Shown here: in pieces, positions 1-5,912 of the stretch
How the letters are laid out: every line of letters begins with the position of its first letter
Numbering within the stretch: position 1 is the stretch's first letter
Assembly (NCBI GenBank): GCA_027623875.1
Contig: JAQBUS010000086.1
Location: 1-6,085 of the forward strand
Reading direction: 5' to 3'
Source of the DNA: Pseudomonadota bacterium
Lineage (GTDB): Bacteria; Pseudomonadota; Alphaproteobacteria; Rhodobacterales; Rhodobacteraceae
Length of the DNA: 6,085 bases
Translations under genes and position numbers: made by a program
The notes under the pieces: generated by a model
What the model saw: only the letters and a program-made list of their open reading frames with translations
Databases searched by the model: none
Told to the model about the DNA's origin: nothing

Positions 1-425
1 TCATCAAAAACTATGGCAGTTGGGTTTCTTAAAGCCCAGGGAAGTATGCCTTCCTGAAATTCAGTAATCTGAACACCGTCTTTTAGTTTTATTGCATCTT
101 TGCCGATTAAATCAATTCTTGAAATATGGCTGTCTAGGTTTACTCTAACGCACGACCAATTTAACCTAGCTGCTATCTGTTCGATATGAGTCGATTTCCC
201 AGTCCCATGATAGCCCTGAATCATTACGCGGCGATTGTGAGTAAACCCTGCTAGAATCGCAACAGTTGTGTCTCGATCGAATTGATAGGTTGAGTCTATG
301 TCTGGTACGCGATCTGTTTTATCAGAAAAAGCCATAACTTTCATATTGCTTTCAATTCCAAAGGTCTGACCAACGTCAATCTCGATCGTTGGTTTAACGT
401 TTAAATCAATACTTCCATCAGCCAT
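1..425 (-). CDS. cobS: Cobaltochelatase subunit CobS (5' part, cut by window edge)
   Basis: AAA+ ATPase subunit of the aerobic-pathway cobalt chelatase (CobN-CobS-CobT), which uses ATP to insert cobalt into hydrogenobyrinic acid a,c-diamide in cytoplasmic cobalamin synthesis. I translated this frame by hand: 141 codons, beginning MADGSIDLNVKPTIEIDVGQ. Walker A is GYHGTGKS at about residues 71-78. It is followed by the CobS-typical stretches RVNLDSHISRIDLIGKDA (about 94-111) and TEFQEGILPWAL (about 121-132), and the fragment stops at AIVFD plus GA, the start of Walker B. CobS is usually about 325-335 residues, so roughly 190 C-terminal residues lie outside. The ATG at 425 is chosen because AAGGA sits 7 nt upstream and the N-terminus matches the family. 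It lies 74 bp downstream of the J-domain gene on the same strand, so an operon is likely; cobT is expected next (inference). Identification is very secure. Confidence 0.95.
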   Translation of the reverse strand, partial: MADGSIDLNVKPTIEIDVGQTFGIESNMKVMAFSDKTDRVPDIDSTYQFDRDTTVAILAGFTHNRRVMIQGYHGTGKSTHIEQIAARLNWSCVRVNLDSHISRIDLIGKDAIKLKDGVQITEFQEGILPWALRNPTAIVFD

Positions 426-432
426 TTTTTTA

Positions 433-437
433 TCCTT
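433..437 (-). promoter_or_regulatory. Ribosome binding site of cobS
   Basis: On the minus strand AAGGA is followed by a 7-nt A-rich spacer and the ATG at 425. It supports this start and shows that cobS has its own ribosome entry site rather than depending on translational coupling to the gene before it. Confidence 0.7.
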
Positions 438-455
438 TATCTCATATAGTCTCTT

Positions 456-486
456 ATCTGTATTCAGATGCAATAGATTGATTGCA
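456..486 (-). other. Two adjacent inverted repeats in the J-domain gene / cobS spacer
   Basis: Reading the minus strand, TGCAAT-CAATCT-ATTGCA (486 to 469) is a perfect 6-bp inverted repeat with a 6-nt loop. It is followed directly by ATCTG-AATA-CAGAT (469 to 456), a perfect 5-bp repeat with a 4-nt loop; the two share base 469. In the transcript both could fold just upstream of the cobS ribosome binding site. There is no U-run after either, so they do not look like a terminator, and the 74-nt spacer is too short for, and lacks, the conserved elements of a cobalamin riboswitch. They might be mRNA processing or stabilising structures, or chance in AT-rich DNA. Confidence 0.35.
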
Positions 487-499
487 AGAGCAAGTTTAT

Positions 500-1141
500 T
501 CACTCACTAAAATTCCGGCTATCCTTAAGTTGATCCCATGCCCAAACAACTTTTTGAAGTTGTTCTTCGTCGGACCTATTTCCCTTGTTCATATCTGGAT
601 GGAGATCTTTTACTAAACTTTTGTATAGATTTCTTAATTGCACTTTGCCCATATTAGCATTGCCATCAAGAATCTCTAGCGCTTGTCGTTCGGTTGGAGG
701 TAATTTACGTCCCATGCCGCCGGGAATTCGCCCAGGGTTTCTGGTGGCATTCCCACCTAAAACTGCTAGGGGATCATCAACACCCAGTCTAGACCAGGCT
801 TTTTCCTCTATATTCTTCTTAAAAATAGAAGAGTTTTTTTCTAAATGTTCACTTGATGCCATCTGACGCTCTAAATCTTCTTGGGTATCTGTCTCAAAAA
901 AATTCCACTTCACGTTATATTCACGTACATGTTGCTTGCAGAACCAAAAAAAGTCGTCGAGTACGTCCGGAGATTTTGGGGCACGAAACTGGCCTGCCTC
1001 CTGGCAACCATCAACTGTGCACTCCCTTTGGGATGTTTCAACCGCTCCAGACATTCCTCTACGGGTTTTTGCCCGTCGCTTTTTATCTGAGGACACAGAC
1101 ATATCAAACTTGAAGGGATCGAATTTTTTTTGATCAACCAT
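500..1141 (-). CDS. J-domain (DnaJ-like) protein with N-terminal Cys/His cluster, upstream of cobS
   Basis: 213-residue soluble protein, probably a cytoplasmic Hsp70 (DnaK) co-chaperone. The C-terminal third (about 150-210) is a J domain: the HPD tripeptide that stimulates DnaK is at 181-183, preceded by the basic helix LYKSLVKDL and followed by the final helix LQKVVWAWDQLKDS. The basic N-terminus (about 15-30) leads to a conserved block at about 41-81 with C41-x4-C46 and C68-x2-H71, a possible metal site, ending in the family signature HVREYNVKWNFF. Residues 85-145 are charged and then Gly/Pro-rich, probably a linker. No signal peptide or membrane segment is seen. It lacks the Gly/Phe region and four-repeat zinc finger of true DnaJ, so it is not dnaJ itself. 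The ATG at 1141 has AAGGTAGG just upstream. It shares a strand with cobS and diverges from bolA, a neighbourhood I recall from other alphaproteobacteria. A role in chelatase folding or assembly is inference from position only. Confidence 0.85.
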   Translation of the reverse strand: MVDQKKFDPFKFDMSVSSDKKRRAKTRRGMSGAVETSQRECTVDGCQEAGQFRAPKSPDVLDDFFWFCKQHVREYNVKWNFFETDTQEDLERQMASSEHLEKNSSIFKKNIEEKAWSRLGVDDPLAVLGGNATRNPGRIPGGMGRKLPPTERQALEILDGNANMGKVQLRNLYKSLVKDLHPDMNKGNRSDEEQLQKVVWAWDQLKDSRNFSE

Positions 1142-1215
1142 TAACCTACCTTTCCGAGTCGGAAAGAAGAGTTTAGTGTTTTATTACAAAAGTTGAAGAG
1201 GAAAGAGGCTTAAAA
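1142..1215. promoter_or_regulatory. Divergent intergenic region between the J-domain gene and bolA
   Basis: This 74-bp spacer must hold the start signals of both genes. The ribosome binding site of the minus-strand gene (AAGGTAGG) is at its left end, and AGAGG at 1204-1208, 7 nt before the bolA ATG, is at its right end. The only promoter-like match for the minus strand is weak: TTCAAC with a 16-nt spacer to TAAACT, which would place transcription start near the palindrome at 1151-1165. No convincing bolA promoter is visible by eye. Confidence 0.5.
1151..1165. repeat. Perfect 15-bp palindrome, candidate operator
   Basis: TTTCCGAGTCGGAAA has 7-bp arms that match perfectly around a single central base. 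It lies between the divergent start codons of the J-domain gene and bolA, and its left edge runs into the ribosome binding site of the J-domain gene. A protein bound here could affect both genes; alternatively it could fold at the 5' end of the minus-strand mRNA. It does not resemble the LexA, CtrA, Irr/RirA-type or NrdR boxes known from alphaproteobacteria. The function is unproven. Confidence 0.45.
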
Positions 1216-1473
1216 ATGAAAATAGATGAATTAATAGAGAAAAAACTTCGTAACCAGTTTAATCCTTTCTACCTAAAAGTAATTGATGACAGTGAGTCGC
1301 ACCGTGGGCATTCGGGATTTACTGAAGGTACACAGAGTCACTTTAATATAGAGATCTCTTCGGATTTTTTTGATAAAAAAACAAGAATACAACAACATCG
1401 CGCTATACACTCGGCTCTTGGTCCGGAAATTATCAGTGTCATACATGCTTTAGCTATAAAAATATTAATTTAG
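1216..1473 (+). CDS. bolA: BolA family protein
   Basis: 85-residue small cytoplasmic protein of the BolA family, which pairs with monothiol (CGFS) glutaredoxins to bind and pass on [2Fe-2S] clusters; E. coli BolA has also been linked to morphology and transcription control. Family features in order: N-terminal helix IDELIEKKLRNQF, strand YLKVIDDSESH (19-29), a loop with H29 and H32 (HRGH) of the His-type cluster-binding kind, SHFNIEISSDFF (41-52), the helix-turn-helix-like RIQQHRAIHSAL (57-68), and the C-terminal signature VIHALAIK with H77. In the familiar RHR motif the first Arg is Gln (QHR). At 85 residues it is close to the short alphaproteobacterial form and lacks the longer tail of E. 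coli BolA. The ATG at 1216 has AGAGG 7 nt upstream. It diverges from the J-domain gene and converges on gatB, so it is probably monocistronic. Family assignment is secure; the precise BolA subtype is less so. Confidence 0.93.
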   Translation: MKIDELIEKKLRNQFNPFYLKVIDDSESHRGHSGFTEGTQSHFNIEISSDFFDKKTRIQQHRAIHSALGPEIISVIHALAIKILI

Positions 1474-1505
1474 ATATAATAGAAATAATTTTTCTAAGAA
1501 TCTAA
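1470..1505. terminator. Weak candidate bidirectional terminator between convergent bolA and gatB
   Basis: The 41-bp gap between the two stop codons is very AT-rich. TTAGAT (1470-1475, overlapping the bolA stop) pairs with ATCTAA (1500-1505), and inside it TAGAAA (1480-1485) pairs with TTTCTA (1491-1496) around a 5-nt loop. The stem has few G-C pairs and no clean U-run follows on either strand, so this is a placement guess based on convergent gene ends rather than a classic intrinsic terminator. Confidence 0.3.
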
Positions 1506-1514
1506 AAATGGATC

Positions 1515-3026
1515 TTAAATAAGTTTACGTTGAACCAGATCATTTACTAGTTTCGGGTTTGCTTTGCCATTTGTTTCCTTCATCACTTGGCCAACAAACC
1601 ATCCAGATAACTTGGGATTTTGTTTGGCTTTAAAGACTTGATCAGGATTTTCTTGCATTATTTTATTTAAAGCATCTTCTATTGGGCCTGTTTCTGAAAC
1701 TTGCCTCATGCCTCTCTCATTAACTATTTTAGAGGTCTCGCCACCCTCAGTATAAATTATTTCAAAAAGTTCTTTACCTATTTTGCCAGAAATCTCTCCA
1801 GCAGTTATCAGATCAATAATTTCTCCAATGTGGCCCGGCGATATTGGGCTCGTTGATATTTGTCGATCGTTATCCCTTTTTAACCTTCCAAAAAGTTCAT
1901 TAATAACCCAATTTGCCGATATTTTTTTGTCGCGTCCTTCAGCTACATTTTCGAAATATGCGGCCGTATCAATATCTACAGTTAAGACGTCGGCATCATA
2001 CTCACTTAGTTTATAGTCAATGAGAAAACGCTTACGTTTGGCGTCCGGTAATTCTGGTAAGCTATCCGCAATTTTATTAATCCAGTCTTGTTGTAATGTC
2101 AGTGGAAGTAGATCTGGGCAAGGGAAGTAGCGATAATCATGGGCCTCTTCTTTTGATCTCATGGGCCGAGTTTCAATTTTTTCTGAGTCATAAAGCCGAG
2201 TTTCTTGATTAATTGTTCCCCCAGTCTCAAGGATCGTGATCTGTCTTCTTGCCTCCACATCGATTGCTTGCTGAATGAAACGTATCGAGTTCATGTTTTT
2301 AATTTCGCATCTAGTCCCTAAATATTTAAAATCTTGGGTTTCCTGATATTTCTCATAAGCACCACTCCTACAAACGGAAATGTTCACATCTGCTCGGAGA
2401 TTTCCATTCTGCATATTTCCATCACAGGTTCCGAGATACCTCATAATTTGTCTAAGTTTTGTTACAAATGCGGCAGCTTCTTCTGGGCCCCTCATGTCGG
2501 GTCGACTAACAATCTCCATCAAGGCTACGCCTGTTCGGTTTAAGTCTACAAACGACATCTCTGGATCTAAGTCATGAATAGATTTTCCAGCGTCTTGCTC
2601 TAGGTGAATTCGTTCAATTCGTACCAGACGTGCAATGTTATTTCCCAAATTAACTAAGACTTGACCCTCTCCTACGATTGGATGGTAAAGTTGGCTTATC
2701 TGGTAGCCTTGAGGTAGGTCTGGATAAAAGTAGTTTTTCCTATCGAATGCAGAATAAGTATTAATTATTGATTTAAGCCCTAGGCCAGTTCTAACTGCCT
2801 GTGCGACACATTCATCGTTTATAACCGGCAACATACCTGGCATTCCGGCATCTACAAAAGCAACATTTGTGTTTGGCTCAGATCCAAATAAGGTTGAAGC
2901 CCCTGAGAATAACTTGGCTGATGAGGAAATTTGTGCATGAACCTCAAGCCCTATAACCAATTCCCACTCGTACTTAGCTCCAGATATTACGATTGGTTTT
3001 GGGTTTTCATAGGTTTGATCAAGCAT
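1515..3026 (-). CDS. gatB: Aspartyl/glutamyl-tRNA(Asn/Gln) amidotransferase subunit B
   Basis: Subunit B of cytoplasmic GatCAB. It binds the misacylated tRNA and, with ATP, activates the Glu (or Asp) side chain so that ammonia delivered from GatA makes Gln-tRNA(Gln) or Asn-tRNA(Asn). The protein is 503 residues from the ATG at 3026, close to the usual 475-500. Motifs, numbered from that start: IGLEVHAQI (25-33, with the cradle Glu and His), DLPQGYQISQ (103-112), NRTGVALMEIVSRPD (163-177), GNLRADVNISV (208-218), EIKNMNS (241-247) and YRYFPCPDLLPL (298-309). The C-terminal helical tail domain ends with NPKLSGWFVGQVMKETNGKA. The frame extends 7 codons further to an ATG at 3047, but AGGAG there abuts the codon with no spacer, whereas AAGGA lies 8 nt before 3026. 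It follows pepN on the same strand; gatA and gatC are not in the window. The gene looks complete and intact. Confidence 0.96.
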   Translation of the reverse strand: MLDQTYENPKPIVISGAKYEWELVIGLEVHAQISSSAKLFSGASTLFGSEPNTNVAFVDAGMPGMLPVINDECVAQAVRTGLGLKSIINTYSAFDRKNYFYPDLPQGYQISQLYHPIVGEGQVLVNLGNNIARLVRIERIHLEQDAGKSIHDLDPEMSFVDLNRTGVALMEIVSRPDMRGPEEAAAFVTKLRQIMRYLGTCDGNMQNGNLRADVNISVCRSGAYEKYQETQDFKYLGTRCEIKNMNSIRFIQQAIDVEARRQITILETGGTINQETRLYDSEKIETRPMRSKEEAHDYRYFPCPDLLPLTLQQDWINKIADSLPELPDAKRKRFLIDYKLSEYDADVLTVDIDTAAYFENVAEGRDKKISANWVINELFGRLKRDNDRQISTSPISPGHIGEIIDLITAGEISGKIGKELFEIIYTEGGETSKIVNERGMRQVSETGPIEDALNKIMQENPDQVFKAKQNPKLSGWFVGQVMKETNGKANPKLVNDLVQRKLI

Positions 3027-3129
3027 AATATTTTTCCTTTTTAGCATCTCCTGTCTATTCTAGCTGAGGTGAACCAGCAAGAGATTTAGTTTCCTTTTTT
3101 AAGCATGTACTTAAGATAGGTAATTATAA
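3027..3129 (-). promoter_or_regulatory. pepN-gatB intergenic region with weak promoter candidate and near-palindrome
   Basis: Roughly 100 bp separate the pepN stop from the gatB start on the same strand. A perfect TATAAT on the minus strand (3128 to 3123) lies 19 bp after a poor -35 match, TTACAA (3153 to 3148, inside the end of pepN), so gatB could have its own weak promoter. TTAAGCATGTACTTAA at 3099-3114 is an imperfect dyad with 5-bp outer arms; no U-run follows it on the minus strand, so it does not look like a pepN terminator. Read-through from pepN remains equally possible. Confidence 0.3.
3034..3038 (-). promoter_or_regulatory. Ribosome binding site that decides the gatB start
   Basis: On the minus strand AAGGA stands 8 nt before the ATG at 3026. 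The competing upstream ATG at 3047 is preceded by AGGAG with no spacer at all, an unworkable distance for Shine-Dalgarno pairing, so the inner start is preferred. Confidence 0.55.
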
Positions 3130-5679
3130 TTATATAGATCTAATACGTTGTAAGATGTCACTAGTGTCTTGACTTAGCGACGCAATTTTCGACATTCGAT
3201 CAAGCTGTTGTAAAATAAATTTTTGCCGATTGATGTCATATCTTTTCCAAGTATCAAAAACAGTAGTCATCTTTGCGGCCGTTTGAGGATTTTTTTTATC
3301 TAGTTTAATGATCCAGTCTACCATTAACTTATAGCCGCCGCCTGATTTTTCGTGGAATGCCGAAGTATTAGCGGCAAATGACCCAAAGACAGACTTAAAG
3401 CGATTGGGATTTTGCATTTCAAATAAAGGGTGTTTGGTTAGATCTTGCACTTTTTTATGGGCCATTGTGGGTATACTATTTCGAATGTTTGTAGAAAACC
3501 ATTTATCCATTACGAGTCGGTTATCTTTCCATTGGTTGTAGAATCTAATGCTCTCGGACTTTCCTTCGCCTGCACCTAATAAATATCCCAAAGCAGTAAA
3601 TTGTTGTTGCATGCTGTTTGCTGTTGCGAATTGCCTGGAAGCTAGTTCACCGCCGTCTAAATAGTTTATCAAGCGGAGAGCCACGGCCTGTAACGATCGC
3701 TTACCTGTGCTGAGTGAGTCCAAGGCTTGTGGCATATTCACTGCGTTATCTTTATAAATTTTTAATAACAGGGGCTCCAGTGTTCGAGCTAGTTCGCATT
3801 CCAAATCCCGTATCACGTTGTAGATTAATGTTGGGTCTGGAACCTGACCAATATCAAAAAGTTCCTTTGCTAATTCTTCTTGCGAGGGTTCAGCGACAAT
3901 TAAGGCCTTGAAAGCCTGATCAATGGTTTCATCACACAAGATTTGAGCTATAGCAATTAAGTATGTTGGATTCGGTTTTTTGTTTTTGGTAACCATTTCT
4001 ATTAGTGTGTTTCTTCTGATCTCCATACTTGCTTCCCACTTATTGAACGGGTCAGTATCTTTATCTATTAAAAATGCGCAATCACTATCCGATCTAATAT
4101 GCTCAAGTTTTATTGGAGCTGAAAAGTTTCTAAGCAATGAAGGAATTGGGCGCCCATCTAGTTTGTTGAAATTGAACTCCTGATAGGGTTGGTTAAGCTC
4201 AAGAATCTTTGTGGGTAAGATTTCTTCACCTGACTTGTTAAACAAACCTAACGCAATGGGAATAAGCATAGGTTTTAGATGGGAACTCGGAGTTCCTGAT
4301 AGACTTTGAGTAAATGCTAATGTGTAACTACCATTACTATAACTTTCGGAAACTTTTACTTGAGGGGTTCCGGCTACTGTATACCATAATTTAAACTGAG
4401 TTAGGTTTCTTCCAGTAATTTCTTCAAAACAAGAAAGCCAATCCTCTACGGTACATGCATTTCCGTCATGTTTTAAAAAGTATAAATTGACTGAATCATA
4501 ATAGCTCTGATCTCCAACAATTAATTTTAGCATTCTTATTAATTCGGCACCTTTTTCGTAAACAGTGGCGGTATAAAAATTGTTTATTTCGATAAAGCTG
4601 TCCGGACGTACCGGGTGGGCTAAAGGGCCATCATCTTCTCTAAACTGTAGTGAGCGGAGCATTAGGACGTCTGAAACTCGTTTTACACTTTCAGACCTCA
4701 TATCGGCAGAAAACTGCTGGTCTCTAAAAACAGTTAAACCTTCTTTTAAGCATAGCTGGAACCAGTCACGGCAAGTTACACGATTGCCCGTCCAGTTATG
4801 AAAATACTCATGAGCCACAATCGTTTCTATGCGTTCAAAGTTAAGGTCTGTTGAGGTTTCTGGAGTCGCGAGCACTGCAGCTGAATTGAAAATATTTAAC
4901 CCCTTGTTCTCCATAGCCCCCATGTTAAAATCGTCCACAGCAACAATGTTAAACAAATTCAAGTCATATTCACGACCGTATTTTTCTTCATCCCATCGCA
5001 TGGCTTTTTTTAAGGATTCCATAGCAAACTTACATTTATCTTCGTCACCAGGTCTAACCCAAATATTTAATTCTACGTTGGTGTTAGATCGAGTAATATA
5101 TTGATCTGAATATCTCAAAAGGTTACCGGCAACGAGCGCGAATAAATACGCTGGCTTTGGCCATGGGTCATACCATTCAACGAAACCGTTTCCAGATCTT
5201 ACAAGGTTTCCGTTTGACAGTAAAACTGGCTTATCGCTCTCAATTCGAACATGAAATATTGCCATTATATCTGGACGGTCAGGATAGTACGTAATTTTTC
5301 GAAAGCCCTCTGGTTCACATTGAGTCGAGTACATCCCATTAGACATGTATAGTCCATCAAGAGTGGTATTGTTCTTCGGACAAATTTCAATCTCAGATTC
5401 CCAAATAAATGGTTCATTTGGAACTTTGCAAGTTAGACCATCCTTGGTTAAAGTTAGGTGAATCTTTTGTTTATTTATTGTTGCAGTTATAAGTTTTAAA
5501 TTGAGACCAAAAAGAAAGAAAGTTTTATCAGAACTGGTTTCGTTGGGTCGAAACTCTATTTTAGTGATGACCCGGGTTTTTGTTGGCGATAATTTAAAAA
5601 CAAGGTAAACATTGTTGATTAAGAATGGTGGAGGAGTATAATCTTTTAAGTATATACTTTTATATTTGATATCTGGCAC
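3130..5679 (-). CDS. pepN: Aminopeptidase N (M1 family zinc metallopeptidase)
   Basis: Cytoplasmic broad-specificity aminopeptidase that removes N-terminal residues from peptides at the end of protein turnover. 849 residues against 870 in E. coli PepN, with the same domain order: N-terminal beta domain (about 1-190), thermolysin-like catalytic domain (about 190-440), small beta-sandwich (about 440-540) and C-terminal helical domain (about 540-849). All active-site elements are present: the exopeptidase motif GAMEN at 254-258, zinc ligands in HEYFH (H290, H294) with general base E291, third ligand E313 in LKEGLT, and transition-state Tyr 374 in TVYEKGAEL. Spacing matches E. coli with a constant shift of 7. 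The start codon is GTG (5679); no ATG, GTG or TTG lies between it and the in-frame stop at 5724-5722, and the N-terminus YLKDYTPPPFLI is at the expected place. TGGAAA about 7-8 nt upstream is a modest ribosome site. No signal peptide is seen. It diverges from the amidotransferase gene and precedes gatB. Confidence 0.97.
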   Translation of the reverse strand: MPDIKYKSIYLKDYTPPPFLINNVYLVFKLSPTKTRVITKIEFRPNETSSDKTFFLFGLNLKLITATINKQKIHLTLTKDGLTCKVPNEPFIWESEIEICPKNNTTLDGLYMSNGMYSTQCEPEGFRKITYYPDRPDIMAIFHVRIESDKPVLLSNGNLVRSGNGFVEWYDPWPKPAYLFALVAGNLLRYSDQYITRSNTNVELNIWVRPGDEDKCKFAMESLKKAMRWDEEKYGREYDLNLFNIVAVDDFNMGAMENKGLNIFNSAAVLATPETSTDLNFERIETIVAHEYFHNWTGNRVTCRDWFQLCLKEGLTVFRDQQFSADMRSESVKRVSDVLMLRSLQFREDDGPLAHPVRPDSFIEINNFYTATVYEKGAELIRMLKLIVGDQSYYDSVNLYFLKHDGNACTVEDWLSCFEEITGRNLTQFKLWYTVAGTPQVKVSESYSNGSYTLAFTQSLSGTPSSHLKPMLIPIALGLFNKSGEEILPTKILELNQPYQEFNFNKLDGRPIPSLLRNFSAPIKLEHIRSDSDCAFLIDKDTDPFNKWEASMEIRRNTLIEMVTKNKKPNPTYLIAIAQILCDETIDQAFKALIVAEPSQEELAKELFDIGQVPDPTLIYNVIRDLECELARTLEPLLLKIYKDNAVNMPQALDSLSTGKRSLQAVALRLINYLDGGELASRQFATANSMQQQFTALGYLLGAGEGKSESIRFYNQWKDNRLVMDKWFSTNIRNSIPTMAHKKVQDLTKHPLFEMQNPNRFKSVFGSFAANTSAFHEKSGGGYKLMVDWIIKLDKKNPQTAAKMTTVFDTWKRYDINRQKFILQQLDRMSKIASLSQDTSDILQRIRSI

Positions 5680-5734
5680 GTTTTGTTTCCAATCGACCTT
5701 AATTTTTAAACCGTAGTAGTCTTAATGAAAATAG

Positions 5735-5763
5735 AATATTCAAACTAAAGATTAAAAAGTCAA
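5735..5763 (-). promoter_or_regulatory. Candidate sigma70-type promoter of pepN
   Basis: On the minus strand TTGACT (5763 to 5758; five of six to TTGACA) is followed by a 17-bp spacer and AATATT (5740 to 5735; four of six to TATAAT). This would start the transcript near 5728 and give a leader of about 50 nt before the GTG codon. The -35 and spacing are good; the -10 is mediocre, and AT-rich DNA gives such matches by chance. Confidence 0.45.
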
Positions 5764-5806
5764 TTAAGGTTTATTAATACAGAAAGTTTTACACCTGTTG
5801 AAGATA

Positions 5807-5835
5807 TTGATTAGAAATAAAATACTTCTTATAAT
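5807..5835 (+). promoter_or_regulatory. Candidate promoter P1 of the amidotransferase gene
   Basis: TTGATT (5807-5812), an exact 17-bp spacer (5813-5829) and a perfect TATAAT (5830-5835). Predicted start is near 5842, giving a leader of about 70 nt. An imperfect inverted repeat, GAAGATATT (5800-5808) against AATACTTC (5821-5828) with one unpaired base, spans the -35 and most of the spacer and could be an operator. Confidence 0.6.
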
Positions 5836-5864
5836 TGAGTCAGATTACATGATAAACTTATAAT
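5835..5864 (+). promoter_or_regulatory. Candidate promoter P2, overlapping P1
   Basis: TTGAGT (5835-5840), an 18-bp spacer and a second perfect TATAAT (5859-5864). Its -35 box shares base 5835 with the -10 box of P1, so the two could not be occupied at once. Predicted start is near 5871, with a leader of about 40 nt. Confidence 0.4.
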
Positions 5865-5901
5865 AATAGTTAACTTGAGCACGGTAAAATTTAATTTTAA
5901 G

Positions 5902-5906
5902 AAGGA
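5902..5906 (+). promoter_or_regulatory. Ribosome binding site of the amidotransferase gene
   Basis: AAGGA stands 6 nt before the ATG at 5913, a strong site that fixes the start of the last gene in the window. Confidence 0.7.
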
Positions 5907-5912
5907 TATAAA

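Noticed and set aside
426..499. Possible cobalamin riboswitch before cobS
   Set aside because: The 74-nt spacer is far too short and lacks the conserved riboswitch core; only two small hairpins are present.
585..1137. Several open frames of 65-93 codons on both strands within the J-domain gene
   Set aside because: They overlap a confidently identified gene in other frames, have no family-like motifs and no convincing ribosome sites; they are shadows.
1783..2577. Plus-strand open frames of 65-77 codons inside gatB
   Set aside because: Antisense shadows of a conserved full-length gene; their translations show no recognisable domain.
3099..3114. Near-palindrome TTAAGCATGTACTTAA as a pepN terminator
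   Set aside because: Central bases do not pair cleanly, the stem is AT-rich and no U-run follows it on the minus strand.
3714..5104. Plus-strand open frames of 65-91 codons inside pepN
   Set aside because: Antisense shadows; pepN is intact with every catalytic motif in its own frame.
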